Below are positions 1 to 10,300 of a stretch of 24,637 nucleotides of DNA, one piece after another. Source of the stretch: a virus; the IMG/VR virus record IMGVR_UViG_3300034374_005923, positions 1-24,637 of that record. One strand, 5' to 3'. Position numbers and translations under genes: made by a program. The notes beneath the pieces are model-generated. The model was not told the origin of the DNA and made no database searches. It saw only the letters and a list, made by a program, of their open reading frames with translations. The number at the start of each line of letters is the position of its first letter. The first letter of the stretch is position 1.

Positions 1-3000
1 AATGAGATCACAGTTAACCTTGATCCTGCAGACAACTCAGATCCTGCCGGTACTCTATATGTAAATACAAGATATACTGCGAATCCAAGACCGTTCGGTA
101 AACTTGTGCGCAATGTTTATGTAAAGAACACTTATTCGGCTGTAGTAAATACGTACAGCCTTGGCTTCCCAGATGTATATGAGATTCTAGAAGTAACTGA
201 CAACACTGGAACAGATTACAGTGAAAGCTTTAGATTGAGAATCAATCAGAAAGATACTTTCTATGATATTTCATATATGGAATATATTCCGGGCAGACCA
301 AAGCCAAATGCTGGTACGATTACAGTACGTATGAAATGTTTCGAACCAAATCCGGGCAGCGGTAAATACTTCTTTACGATCGATAGTTATCCTATCGACG
401 ATGAGACTGCTGTTTTGCCAAATGATAAATGTCGTTCATGGCAAATTCCAACATACTCATCTGGCAATAAAAAGATTTACAACATGCGCGAATGCATTGA
501 CTTTAGACCTCATGCAGACAAAAATGCTGCTGTTCAATATAGTCATACAACTCCTGCATCTGCCGGAACAATTACTCAGACTGTTGGTCAGCAAGCACCT
601 CAGTTCTCAAGAACAGATTACCTACAACCTTGTCTGAATGCTGTTGCAACAGGTGACATTGAAACATATCTTGCTCGTGTTGACAGTATTATTGTAGATT
701 CATTTGGTAGCATTAAGATTGTAAAAGGCGTAGAATCTGCTACTCCAGTTCCTCCTCAGGTAGGTTCTGATGAGATGGTAATTTCGCAGATTACAATTCC
801 TGGATATCCAGCTCTAAGTCCTAATGAAGCCGCTAACCAAAGAAAATTTGAGTATGCTGTAAGTGCTAAATCAAAAGGTACTCCTCGTTATAGAATGAGA
901 GATATCGAAAAGATTGAGAAAAGACTTGAAGGACTTGAGTACTATATCAGCTTGAGCCAGCTTGAATCTTCTGTCGAGAACATGACAATTCTAGATGAAA
1001 ATGGATTGACAAGATTTAAGAATGGTTATCTTGTAGATCCAATGAACGACAGTTCTCTTGCTAACCTAGAAGATACTGACTACAAAGCAGCGATTCATTT
1101 TAATAGAAAGATTCTTACTCCTGCAGTAAAAACTTTCCCAATGGATCTAAAGTACAAAACAAGTACGAATGCCACTATCTTCCCGAATACAGCAGATGCT
1201 GATGTTGCTACGCTTGAAAGAAATGCGCATGTTGAGCTACTTAACCAGCCTTATGCAACAAACTTTAGAAACTGTGTAAGTAACTTCTGGTCGTTTAACG
1301 GTACAGCAGAATTGTTCCCATCACATGACATGGTTCATGATACTGTAACAAACCCAACACGTTTGAATATCGATCTAGCAACACCGTTTACAAGCTTTGT
1401 TGAAGGATTACAAAGATATATTCCTCTTACTGATACTCAGTGGGGTGACGTTATTGGAAGTACTCAGATCGGTAACCCGAATGATTGGTTCCCAACACCA
1501 ATTCAAGAAGGTACAGTTTCTACTATTGCAGCTCGAGAGAACGCTACTATCGACCAAAGAGTTGGTGACTTTGTTTCTAACGTACAATTCATGCCGTTTA
1601 TTAGAGCAAGAGATGTAAATATTTTTGTATCTGGTTTGAGACCAAACACTAAACATTATTTCTTCTTTGATGGTGTTGACGTTAATCAAGACGTCGCGCC
1701 AGGTACTGCAGTAAATGCTACAAGAGATATTCAAGCATTTGGTGATAAAGGTGCTGATGTACTTACAGACGAAAACGGCGTATTGAGAGCCGTATTTAGT
1801 ATTCCTGAAGAAACATTCTTTGTAGGTGAAAGAGTACTCTACATTGTTGACGTTGATCAGTACTCAAGTATTGCTTCAGGTTCAACATCTAGAGCTACTA
1901 TCGCATATAACTCATATAATATTTCTATAGATGCTCAGTCTATGACTGCTTCTACAAGAACTGCAGAGTTCTTCCATAATGAAACAACGACAACTCGCAA
2001 CCTGCCACGTAGAAGAAGACCTCGCCCGGATCCACCCGCTGATCCTCCAGGAAATGGCAACGGGGATCCACTTGCTCAGACATTCTTTATCAAGAAAGGT
2101 ATGGGTGAAGGATCTAACAGTGTATTCGTTTCAAAGATTGATCTTTACTTTAAGAGAAAGTCAGAAACGAATGGTATTACTGTTATGCTTCGTGAAGTGG
2201 AAAATGGTTATCCAACAAATACAATCTTGCCTTTCGGTAAAGTGCATCTATTAGCTTCAGAAATAAATGTTTCTGATACTTCAGATCTAGTTACAACTGT
2301 AACTTTCCCAGCTCCAGTAAGAATGGACATTGAGAAAGAATACTGTGTTGTTCTAATGCCTGACGCCAACGATCCAAACTATCTGCACTTTACGTCTAAA
2401 GTTGGTGGTAACGATCTCACATCTGGTTCTACAAATGGACAGGCTGTTGTACAAGACTGGGGTGATGGTGTTCTATTTACATCTACAAACAACAGAGCTT
2501 GGAGTGCTTACCAAGACGAAGATCTCAAGTTTAAGTTGCACAGACATGACTTTAATGCTTCAGTCGGTTCTGTTACTATGACAAATGACGATCATGAATT
2601 CTTTACATTGTCAGATTGGGATGGTAAGTTTGTACAAGACGAGTATGTCTATCAGATCAAGCCTAAGCAAGGCGCTACAGTAAGTGGAATGACTATTAGT
2701 GGTACTACTGTAACTGCGGATTCCGGTGTTCTCGGTGATACATATGCCGCCGATGACTATGTTCTAATGGAAGATTCTGGAAACGTGGCTAAAGACATAT
2801 TCAGAGTCGTAAGCGTTAACAGCAATACTGAAATGACTGTAGACAAACCAGCTCACTTTACAGTTGCTTCGGGTGAGCCTATCGTTGTAGGTAGAGTTTC
2901 TTACTACGATAAACTTGACAGAACAGAACTTCATCTTAAAGGAAGCTCAGCAAGAACAAGTCGTGGGTTTGCAGCAGGAACTATTGAAGGATTAGCGTCT

Positions 3001-3753
3001 GGTGTTCAAGCAACGATTGCTACAATCGATGATATTAACTTGAGTTATATCCAACCAATTGTTATGAAAGCAAATGACAGTATTACAAGAACACAGCTTA
3101 AAGGTACTTTTGTTCCTCCGGCAAATACAAGCACAACATATCAGCTTCCAATGAGATTCGGTGATAATAACACATTTACTCAAGGCGTAACACTCTTTAG
3201 TAAATCAAATGATCCATCAAGATCGAAAGCATTTGATATTACAGTAGAAATGTCGAATGGCTCAAACTCTACATCAACACCTATGGTTGATATGGACTTA
3301 TCAGCTGCCCTTGCTTATCAGTATATGACAGCTTCTACTGCAGCAGATACTTCTAAATATATCTCAAAACGAATTGAGTTGGCAGAAGATCTTGATGCTG
3401 AAGATATGGAAATCTTTGTTACAGGTTACAGACCACCAAACACCGATATCAAAGTTTATATCAGACCGCAGAATACATATGACGCTGCAGACTTTGATAC
3501 TCTACCTTGGATTGAATTAGAATTGGTAGAAGGTGTAGGTGTATATTGTTCAGCGATTAATCAAAAAGATTATCGAGAGTACAAGTATAAAGTAGCCGCC
3601 GCGAACAAAGATGCTGATGGAGTTCTTGAATATACAAGCACTGAAGGAGACTTTAGCGGATATAGAAAGTTTGCAATTAGAATTGATCTTATTGCAGATG
3701 ATCTCCATCAAGTACCTATGGTAAAAGATTATAGAGGCATTGCGTTAACATGA
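1..3753 (+). CDS. DUF4815-like large virion structural protein (5' partial)
   Basis: The reading frame is open from base 1, so the true start lies upstream; the GTG at 106 is only an internal codon. About 1250 residues are visible. Counting from the window edge, the landmarks are: a Cys-x-DFRP element near residues 163-170; a helical stretch near 297-322 rich in charged and Leu residues (MRDIEKIEKRLEGLEYY); a PNTKHYFFFDG element near 550; an Arg/Pro-rich linker near 665-690; then DPLAQTFFI, which opens a beta-rich C-terminal half. This order of landmarks is what I remember for DUF4815 structural proteins of T4-like marine phages, which sit in the baseplate/tail-fibre gene region. The precise virion position is inferred, not seen. 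The stop overlaps the next start as ATGA, suggesting translational coupling. The assignment as a virion protein is firm; the family name is from pattern recognition. Confidence 0.75.
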   Translation, partial: NEITVNLDPADNSDPAGTLYVNTRYTANPRPFGKLVRNVYVKNTYSAVVNTYSLGFPDVYEILEVTDNTGTDYSESFRLRINQKDTFYDISYMEYIPGRPKPNAGTITVRMKCFEPNPGSGKYFFTIDSYPIDDETAVLPNDKCRSWQIPTYSSGNKKIYNMRECIDFRPHADKNAAVQYSHTTPASAGTITQTVGQQAPQFSRTDYLQPCLNAVATGDIETYLARVDSIIVDSFGSIKIVKGVESATPVPPQVGSDEMVISQITIPGYPALSPNEAANQRKFEYAVSAKSKGTPRYRMRDIEKIEKRLEGLEYYISLSQLESSVENMTILDENGLTRFKNGYLVDPMNDSSLANLEDTDYKAAIHFNRKILTPAVKTFPMDLKYKTSTNATIFPNTADADVATLERNAHVELLNQPYATNFRNCVSNFWSFNGTAELFPSHDMVHDTVTNPTRLNIDLATPFTSFVEGLQRYIPLTDTQWGDVIGSTQIGNPNDWFPTPIQEGTVSTIAARENATIDQRVGDFVSNVQFMPFIRARDVNIFVSGLRPNTKHYFFFDGVDVNQDVAPGTAVNATRDIQAFGDKGADVLTDENGVLRAVFSIPEETFFVGERVLYIVDVDQYSSIASGSTSRATIAYNSYNISIDAQSMTASTRTAEFFHNETTTTRNLPRRRRPRPDPPADPPGNGNGDPLAQTFFIKKGMGEGSNSVFVSKIDLYFKRKSETNGITVMLREVENGYPTNTILPFGKVHLLASEINVSDTSDLVTTVTFPAPVRMDIEKEYCVVLMPDANDPNYLHFTSKVGGNDLTSGSTNGQAVVQDWGDGVLFTSTNNRAWSAYQDEDLKFKLHRHDFNASVGSVTMTNDDHEFFTLSDWDGKFVQDEYVYQIKPKQGATVSGMTISGTTVTADSGVLGDTYAADDYVLMEDSGNVAKDIFRVVSVNSNTEMTVDKPAHFTVASGEPIVVGRVSYYDKLDRTELHLKGSSARTSRGFAAGTIEGLASGVQATIATIDDINLSYIQPIVMKANDSITRTQLKGTFVPPANTSTTYQLPMRFGDNNTFTQGVTLFSKSNDPSRSKAFDITVEMSNGSNSTSTPMVDMDLSAALAYQYMTASTAADTSKYISKRIELAEDLDAEDMEIFVTGYRPPNTDIKVYIRPQNTYDAADFDTLPWIELELVEGVGVYCSAINQKDYREYKYKVAAANKDADGVLEYTSTEGDFSGYRKFAIRIDLIADDLHQVPMVKDYRGIALT

Positions 3754-3935
3754 TACATCTAAAACGAGAGCAAACGACAGGCGCAGTTTTAAACACAGAC
3801 AAAGCTGCGCTAAATAAATATAAACAAGAAAGAGCTTTATATAGAAAAGTTGAGCTCTTAACAAAAGAACTTGTTGTTGTTCGTGAAACTCTCGTTAGAG
3901 TAAATGAGCGCTTAGATCAATTAGAGAACAGATAA
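3750..3935 (+). CDS. small coiled-coil protein, unknown function
   Basis: A 61-residue protein whose ATG overlaps the preceding stop (ATGA, 3750-3753) and whose TAA is directly followed by the ATG of the next fibre gene. Residues about 24-60 form one amphipathic helix with Leu/Val at heptad-like spacing (KVELLTKELVVVRETLVRV), ending LDQLENR, so a short oligomeric coiled coil is likely. No signal peptide or membrane segment is visible. Its position between a large structural protein and a fibre suggests a virion adaptor, an oligomerisation plug or an assembly factor, but this is inference from context. It is too short for a family assignment by eye. The tight coupling on both sides and the fact that it fills the gap exactly support it as a real gene. 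Confidence 0.75.
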   Translation: MIHLKREQTTGAVLNTDKAALNKYKQERALYRKVELLTKELVVVRETLVRVNERLDQLENR

Positions 3936-5183
3936 ATGGCAAAATCAAGTATTACAAACATTACAACTACACAAACATTTCAAAACTGGTTTGATAAAAC
4001 CAATGAAATGGTAGATTTGTTTAGAGCTGAAGTAGTAACCGCATCTGCTCTCGGTGACGAAACTACAGGTAACGCTACTCTCGTAGGAACGTTCGAAGCA
4101 ACAGATTTAAAAGCAAATGATGAACTTTTTTCAGATCACGTAAGAGCTTATAACTCTGCTAATAACGTTACATTCCACAATCCTATTACAATGAATGCTA
4201 CAACAAATCAGAATCAACTTGTTCTGAAATATACGGCTGGTGGTCCTAGAATTGAACTTACAGATAATACCGACACGTGGACTTTCGGTATGGAAGATTC
4301 TGTAAACACCGCTGTTATCTTAGACACAGGTTCTGGAGATCCTAAGCTTAGATTACTACCGAATGGTACTCTTCAAGTTGTAGATCTATATGTAAGAGAT
4401 GATGTGGTAATTGAAGATGGTCTAGTCGTTCGCGGAACATTTACTGCAAATAATATCGTAACTCAAGGCGGTTCTGGTTCCTTTACTGGTAGCGTAATTG
4501 GTAACGTAACTGGTGATCTTACTGGAGACGTATATCATCCAAGCGCTACAGGCGGAAACGGGTCAGGTAAAGTACTTGAAAATGGTGGACCTGCTGCAAA
4601 TATTCCAGCGACTTTCTTCGGCAACGTTCAAGGTACAGTAAGCTCACTTATTAACCACGACACCGACTCTTTAGCCGAAGGTACCGATAACCTTTACTTT
4701 ACAAAAGCAAGGGCACAAGGTGCTTTCTCAGAAGGAACAGGTGTTACATTTGGAGCTGCAGATGAAGATGGTATTGTTCCAATTAATATTGGTCAGGCAG
4801 TAGGAACAGGATCAAATGTAACATTTAGTTCGTTGGTTGTTAACAACGCCACTGACGCAAATCTGGGCACAATACAGGCCAGCGGAGATATTACAGCTTT
4901 TGCAAACATCTCAGATATCGCGATGAAAGAAAATATTAATCCAATTGAAAATGCTTTAGATAAAGTTTTGCAACTTGGCGGATACACGTTTAACTATAAG
5001 AGCAGACCGGGTGAAGAGATGACTGGTGTTATGGCTCAAGAAATTGAGAAAGTCGTACCTGGCATTGTATATAAAACAGTGAATCCTGATACTAATGAAG
5101 AAACTTATGCAGTTCGACATGGTAATCTAGTAGGTCTACTTATCGAAGCCATTAAGGAACTCTCAGCAAAAGTGGGGAAGTAA
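3936..5183 (+). CDS. tail fibre with C-terminal Peptidase_S74-type chaperone
   Basis: A 415-residue fibre protein. The N-terminus (residues 1-60, containing TFQNWFDKTNEMVDLFR) looks like a virion-attachment segment. The middle is beta-rich and Gly/Thr/Asn-rich, including short SVIGNVTGDLTGDVY-like repeats near 188-202 and a LYFTKARAQGAF element of a type common in phage fibres. Residues 326-415 match the intramolecular chaperone of endosialidases and related fibres (Peptidase_S74): Ser326-Asp and Lys331 form the expected Ser/Lys pair for self-cleavage, followed by GVMAQEIEKVVP and GNLVGLLIEAIKEL. By analogy, the 90-residue C-terminal part trimerises the fibre and is then cut off before Ser326. 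The usual Arg between Ser and Lys is Ala here (SDIAMK). The start follows the previous TAA with no gap, with AGAGAA upstream. Confidence 0.85.
   Translation: MAKSSITNITTTQTFQNWFDKTNEMVDLFRAEVVTASALGDETTGNATLVGTFEATDLKANDELFSDHVRAYNSANNVTFHNPITMNATTNQNQLVLKYTAGGPRIELTDNTDTWTFGMEDSVNTAVILDTGSGDPKLRLLPNGTLQVVDLYVRDDVVIEDGLVVRGTFTANNIVTQGGSGSFTGSVIGNVTGDLTGDVYHPSATGGNGSGKVLENGGPAANIPATFFGNVQGTVSSLINHDTDSLAEGTDNLYFTKARAQGAFSEGTGVTFGAADEDGIVPINIGQAVGTGSNVTFSSLVVNNATDANLGTIQASGDITAFANISDIAMKENINPIENALDKVLQLGGYTFNYKSRPGEEMTGVMAQEIEKVVPGIVYKTVNPDTNEETYAVRHGNLVGLLIEAIKELSAKVGK
4911..5180 (+). other. S74 intramolecular chaperone domain, copy 1
   Basis: This segment encodes residues 326-415 of the fibre. 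It starts at the predicted cleavage Ser of SDIAMK and ends 90 residues later at the C-terminus. Conserved blocks are KENINPIENALDKV, GVMAQEIEKVVP and GNLVGLLIEAIKEL. It has the same length as the second copy at 23165-23434, but the DNA has diverged widely, so any shared origin is not recent. Confidence 0.8.
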
Positions 5184-6689
5184 ATGGCTATCAAGACTTC
5201 CGGCCCTCTTAACACTCAAGACATCGCCAACGAGTTTACCGGCACTAAGCCGCACTCTCTATCAGAATATGCTAGAGGAGGAGGTTTGGTACCTAATAAA
5301 AACCAAAACTCTGCTATCGGTCAGCAGGGTGAACCTATTGCTATGAGCCAATTTTATGGCGCTACAAGAATAATTAATCTAGCGTTTGAAGCATACGGCG
5401 GAGGCGGTGCAGGTGGTTCTGGTTTTGAAAACAATTCTAATATTGTAAGTCGAGCTGGATCTGGTGGACCTAGTGGTATCATGCTTATGTCAACCTTTGA
5501 TGCTGCAGTAGCGGCAAACGGCGGGGTAGTACCATCACAAATAGATCGTGCGAATTTTCTCACTGCGTTTAACGTAACACGAGATGACGTAGCCCAGACT
5601 GATACTAAAGCCGGAGCACAATCTGGTCTTGGAGGAAATAACAACGCGTTTACAAGTGCGAATGCTACAGCGGGTGAAGCGTCACCATTCGGCGCTGGCG
5701 GAACGGCAGCTCCTAGAAACAGTGCTGGTGGCTCTGCACCTTGGGGACACTGGGGTGCAGGCGGCGGTGGCGGTGGCGGTGACCAAGGTAATGGAGATTC
5801 CTACGAATTCTTTGGTTTGATTAACAGAGGTGGAGCAGACGAATGGGGTAAAGCCGGTGAAGGTGGTTTTTATGGCGGAAGATGGAACGGTACTGTTGAT
5901 GTTGATGTAGAGGTTGATTATGTCGTACAACTCGGTAAAGGCGGAACTCCAGCATTCGCCGTAGGTAACCACGACGGCGGTTACGGAAATCCAGGCTACT
6001 TAAAATTCGACCTTGATACGGGTGCTGCTACTCAAATCTTTACCCCACCTGCAACTGGTGGTAATACTGAAAGAAATCAATCATATTATTTTGGTTTCCG
6101 TATAGAAAAGAATGGTTCAGTAACAAAATTTAGTGTGCCAACAGATCAGCCTGTTGCAGCAAATAGTATTAACACATTGTGGCGATTTAATGCAACAAAT
6201 ACGACTACTACAGGTCCTTTCTGTCGTTTTGGTTTCCAGCTTAGAAGCGACGGAACAACAGATAAAATTATTCAGAACCTATCAAACATAGGTGGAAGTA
6301 ATGTTCCTGCGTTAGGTGATGTAATAGACTGGTTACAAGACGACATTGGTACAGGAAATGGCGACCGCTATGAGGTAAGATTAAATTACAGTAATGTTGT
6401 GCAGAACATTCCGCTTGCTGTAAACTCTCCACAAACGCCAACACTTGCTACAGGAACTGTTGGTGTAATCAGAAATGATCTTTGGGGCGAATGGATTACT
6501 TTGGACCAACATGTTGCAGTAACATGGGGAAATCCAGATCCTTCTAACGCAGGCTCGGCAGGTATTGCATATTACGGAGTAGATGTATCTGCAGATATTT
6601 CTGTTGAAATAAGAAGAATAGGCTATCCCACAACAGATGTAACTCAAACTATTACACTAGTTTTGGCTAATGGGACAGGGGGCAACTAA
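5184..6689 (+). CDS. glycine-rich tail fibre / adhesin
   Basis: A 501-residue protein starting directly after the previous TAA, with GGGGAAG as a close Shine-Dalgarno. Residues 1-62 hold a short module seen in many marine phage fibres (QDIANEFTG, HSLSEYARGGGLVP, AMSQFYGATR). From about residue 72 to 275 the chain is very rich in Gly, with runs such as GGGGAGG near 72 and AGGGGGGGDQG near 192-202, mixed with aromatic residues (WGHWGAG, FYGGRW). Glycine-rich motifs of this general type build the host-binding layer of some T4-like adhesins, and that comparison is an inference. Residues about 290-501 are beta-rich with no recognised catalytic motif. It probably binds the host surface. The stop overlaps the next gene's ATG by one base (TAATG). 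Confidence 0.7.
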   Translation: MAIKTSGPLNTQDIANEFTGTKPHSLSEYARGGGLVPNKNQNSAIGQQGEPIAMSQFYGATRIINLAFEAYGGGGAGGSGFENNSNIVSRAGSGGPSGIMLMSTFDAAVAANGGVVPSQIDRANFLTAFNVTRDDVAQTDTKAGAQSGLGGNNNAFTSANATAGEASPFGAGGTAAPRNSAGGSAPWGHWGAGGGGGGGDQGNGDSYEFFGLINRGGADEWGKAGEGGFYGGRWNGTVDVDVEVDYVVQLGKGGTPAFAVGNHDGGYGNPGYLKFDLDTGAATQIFTPPATGGNTERNQSYYFGFRIEKNGSVTKFSVPTDQPVAANSINTLWRFNATNTTTTGPFCRFGFQLRSDGTTDKIIQNLSNIGGSNVPALGDVIDWLQDDIGTGNGDRYEVRLNYSNVVQNIPLAVNSPQTPTLATGTVGVIRNDLWGEWITLDQHVAVTWGNPDPSNAGSAGIAYYGVDVSADISVEIRRIGYPTTDVTQTITLVLANGTGGN

Positions 6690-7336
6690 TGGTAGATTCA
6701 AATATTTTTAGAGGCTATTATGATATCCTAGATGAAGCATTAGATATATTTCCAATAAGCATCCTAACTACATTAGAATTTGTTAGACGCAAAGATGTGC
6801 ATTCGGTTGTAATTTACATTCGTAATAACTCAGAAGAAATTAGACAAGACATTGATACTTTTTTAGAAAAGTATGGATTTTCAGTACCAAGAAGATTGTA
6901 CGAGACAGGTCCTGAAGGAACACGAACTGGTTTGATTGCTATCGATTTAGGTACGTTGACTACTGATAATCTGAGACTTTACGTGACTACAACTCATAAT
7001 AAACCTACAGACAATTTAGGTAAAGAATGGCACTGGGGAACTGGATATTATTTAGATAAGCAAGGTAATGTATTAGGTAAAAAACATTATCATATGAATT
7101 TAAAACAAAGAATCATGAAGATAGATTATTTTGATTCAGAAAATAATTTAAAATCTTCTGGAACGGACTATGAACATATTACTGATGATTGGACAGTTTG
7201 GGGAGGACCTGAAGCTCTTTATAATATTGTGAAAGATAGAACTGATATATCTCATCAATTTTGTCACAAAACAGAAAAAGATCAAGGCTATTTTATTGTA
7301 TCGATTCCGGGTGAACGATACGGTATTGTTTTATAA
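6689..7336 (+). CDS. unknown 215-aa protein in the fibre cluster
   Basis: I do not recognise this protein. The ATG shares its A with the preceding TAA, and a strong ACAGGGGG ribosome site lies at 6675-6682. It is globular rather than fibre-like: no Gly/Asn-rich repeats, no signal peptide and no membrane segment. It is richer in charged, aromatic and His residues than its neighbours, with a conspicuous cluster near residues 112-136 (EWHWGTGYYLD, then KKHYHMN) and a second near 168-175 (DWTVWGG). The His/Trp clustering could mark a ligand or metal site, but no known catalytic motif is evident. Its codons are more AT-rich than those of the flanking genes. Position suggests an accessory fibre factor (chaperone, cap or modifier) or a small cargo gene; this is inference only. 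Confidence 0.7.
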   Translation: MVDSNIFRGYYDILDEALDIFPISILTTLEFVRRKDVHSVVIYIRNNSEEIRQDIDTFLEKYGFSVPRRLYETGPEGTRTGLIAIDLGTLTTDNLRLYVTTTHNKPTDNLGKEWHWGTGYYLDKQGNVLGKKHYHMNLKQRIMKIDYFDSENNLKSSGTDYEHITDDWTVWGGPEALYNIVKDRTDISHQFCHKTEKDQGYFIVSIPGERYGIVL

Positions 7337-7339
7337 ATA
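7332..7339 (+). promoter_or_regulatory. T4-type late promoter (TATAAATA)
   Basis: An exact match to the T4 late promoter octamer. It overlaps the stop of the 215-aa gene and lies 36 bases before the ATG at 7376. In T4 this element is read by the gp55-gp33-modified host polymerase coupled to the sliding clamp. Its place at the start of the only sizeable gap before the giant gene makes it the likely driver of the 7376-23437 unit. Confidence 0.8.
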
Positions 7340-7375
7340 AAAAGAAAAACAGCAGACTTATAAGGGTATAACCGA

Positions 7376-10300
7376 ATGTCAAAGATTTCAGAATTAGGTC
7401 CAATAACCGGCGCCAATACAAGACCGGAAGACCTCTTTGTCATTGTTAACTTGATTCAAGGTGATGACGGCACAAAGAACATCACCCGTAAAGAACTAGT
7501 TCAAGCTATTCAGTACGAGATTTTTAATAGAATCACCATCACCGGCGGTACTATTAGAAACGTATCGATGTCAGATTCTACTTTGACAAGTGTTACTATC
7601 AATACTTCAACATTCACAAATGGACGAATCGAAACAACCCGATTTATTGGCGGAAGTCTTGAAGGCTCTACTGGTATCAATCTTGAAATAGCAAACTCTG
7701 ATTTCTCAGATGGTACTGGTAACAACAACGTATTTACTCATACCACTATCGATCTTGGTAGAATTACAAACTCGTCTGCTAACAATATAACAATGTCTCA
7801 GTCTGTCATTACTGGTTCTCAGTTTAATGACGGTACAGGAAACAACGTTACTCTTACAAATTCTACTATTGACGATTCAGAGTATAATAACGTTACTATC
7901 GATCAAGGTACAGCTAACGGTCTTATTCTTACAAACATTACCATCGACGAGATTATTCTTGAAGACGCGTTTATGTCTAACTCAACTATCGTCACCACGA
8001 ACTTCTCAAACGGTGACATTTTTGATGCAGAGATCTATGGTAATACGCAGATCTGGGATGTCGCTATCTCTAACTCAGATATTCGTGACACCGATCTCGA
8101 TAATGTTGTAATCACTAGATCTATTTTTGCTAACGGTACTATCTACGATACCGAGATTAGTAATTCAAATATCTTTGATACAACTGCGAACAATATTGTT
8201 ATTACAAATTCAGAACTAAATGATTCTACTGCTAATAACACAAGCCTAGTAAATTCAGATTTCTCAGACGGCACTGGTAATAACAACGTATTTACAAATA
8301 CAACTATTGACCAAAGTACGGTACAGAATTCAGTCATCGCAAACAGTGCATTCCAAGGTACTATGGAAAATACTGTTGCAGAAAATATGACTATTAACAA
8401 TTCTGCTGCAACTGAGCTACAACAAAATAAATCTACATTTACAGACGGTAATGTTGAAGATTCATTGATCTCTAACTCAACAATCGACGATTCTAAGCTT
8501 GTCGATTTTGACATGGATCTAACCAAAAAGTTTGAAGCTCCTATCGACGAAGATAGTTATTTCGCTCTTAAAAATGTTAAGACCGGCGATGTAGAGCAAA
8601 TGACTTATCGTCAACTTTATGACGAATTCTCAAGAAAAACAGAAAAGGCTCTTAAGGTTTACGTCTCAGCAGACGGTGACGACGACAATGATGGTACACT
8701 TCTAAGACCAGTACAAACATTGAAAAGAGCTGAAGAACTTGCATTAGAGAAAGCCGGTGGTTCGTATAATAGAAACGATATTAACAACGCTGTACACATC
8801 TCGGTCGGACCAGGCACTTATTATGTCGATGAACCAATCTCTCTTCCTGATGATTGCTCGTTAACATCTACAGCTGGTCAGTATGCAACAGTTATTCAGA
8901 AGAAGCCAGGTTGGGAAAGAACAAACGGCATTCAGGTTGGATCTGGTTGTTACGTTCAAGGTTTCTCATACATGAACTTCGAGGTCGATAACTTCGATCA
9001 TCCTGAGGGTGGTTTCGCTATCGTTTATCGTCCTGGTGCTCTAATGAGAAGATCTCCATATATCAGAGACTCCTCTCAGCTTTCAAACTTCAACCGCTTG
9101 GATGTTGAACCTCCACTTAATCCATTCAACTCAAAAGGTACAATCTACGACCTTGGACAAGAATTCTATGTCACTAATGTTGTGGGCCAAGCAAACTTTG
9201 AGATTGATGATGAGGTTGTATTCTCAAGTGGTGCCACAGGCTTTATTTCATATATTGATGATCTACCTAATACAGTTCACGTTCGCAACCTTAAAGGTAA
9301 TGTAGAACCAGGCGACATCCTGACTGCACAAAGAGGCGGTACAGCTGAAGTCGTAAGACTTGGTATTGACGACTTCCCGAACAGACTAATTGGTCGTGGT
9401 GGCGGTTGTGCGCTTATGGACAGAGCAGTTCTAGATACTGACTCACTTTATACATACCTACTTTGTTTTGGTTTTACACCTCGTACTCAAAACGGTACAG
9501 GATACGTTGCTAAGAACGGTGCTGGTATCAACGGTATTGGTTCATTGTCAATCTTTACTCGTCAGGCGTTCTTCGCTCTTGATGGTGGTCAGGTTACATT
9601 GAACAACTCAGGTTCTCAGTTCGGTGACATCTCAATGAGAGCCAGCGGTAAAACAACAATTGTTAAACCTGCAGAAGCAGCTTCTGCTGTTCTTCTTTCT
9701 AATACAGATTTTGCAGATGCTCTTGCAGAGAACAAGCAAGCAATTGTTGACGATATGGTTCACTTCTTGACTGCAAACACTACACACCCGGCCTCTTCAT
9801 TGAATTCTGATGTAGGTCTTGGCTACCAAGGGTATAATGCAGACAAGTGTTTCCGTGATACTGGAATCATCGTAGAGAACACTGGACTAGACATTGCAAC
9901 CAAGGGTAACTACTGGGGCCGTCTAAACGGTATTACTTATCGCTCACCAATTTCATATGTTGTTGTAAATGAACAGCTTGATGAAACAGTTGGTTCTATT
10001 GAGCATCTAAAGGATTCTATCGAGCACATCTTTAGAAATGCAAACACAGAAGTAAATGATAGAGTCTCAACATCAATTGATGAAACACTTAACATTCTTA
10101 AGAATGGTGAAGAGTTTGCAAACAACATTATCTTTACCGATACAGGTAATGCTCCTGCAACTGCAGCTCGTGAAGTTGTACAAGACAACCGCGAATTCAT
10201 TATCGAAGAATTTATAGATTGGTTAGATAATAACGAAGAATTTTATGCATACGATTCTGCTAAGTGTAAGAGAGACGTACGCGAGTTTATCTTGCCGGCA

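Noticed and set aside
106-108. GTG at 106 as the start of the first gene
   Set aside because: The frame is open from base 1 with protein-like sequence upstream and no ribosome site, so the gene is simply cut by the window edge.
8143-8526. Antisense open frame in the giant gene's beta-helix region
   Set aside because: It is a shadow of Asn/Ser/Thr-rich coding on the + strand; no promoter, ribosome site or recognisable domain.
8650-9780. Possible polysaccharide lyase activity in the DUF1565/pectate-lyase-like section
   Set aside because: Only the fold signature is visible; no catalytic residues could be identified by eye, so no depolymerase activity is claimed.
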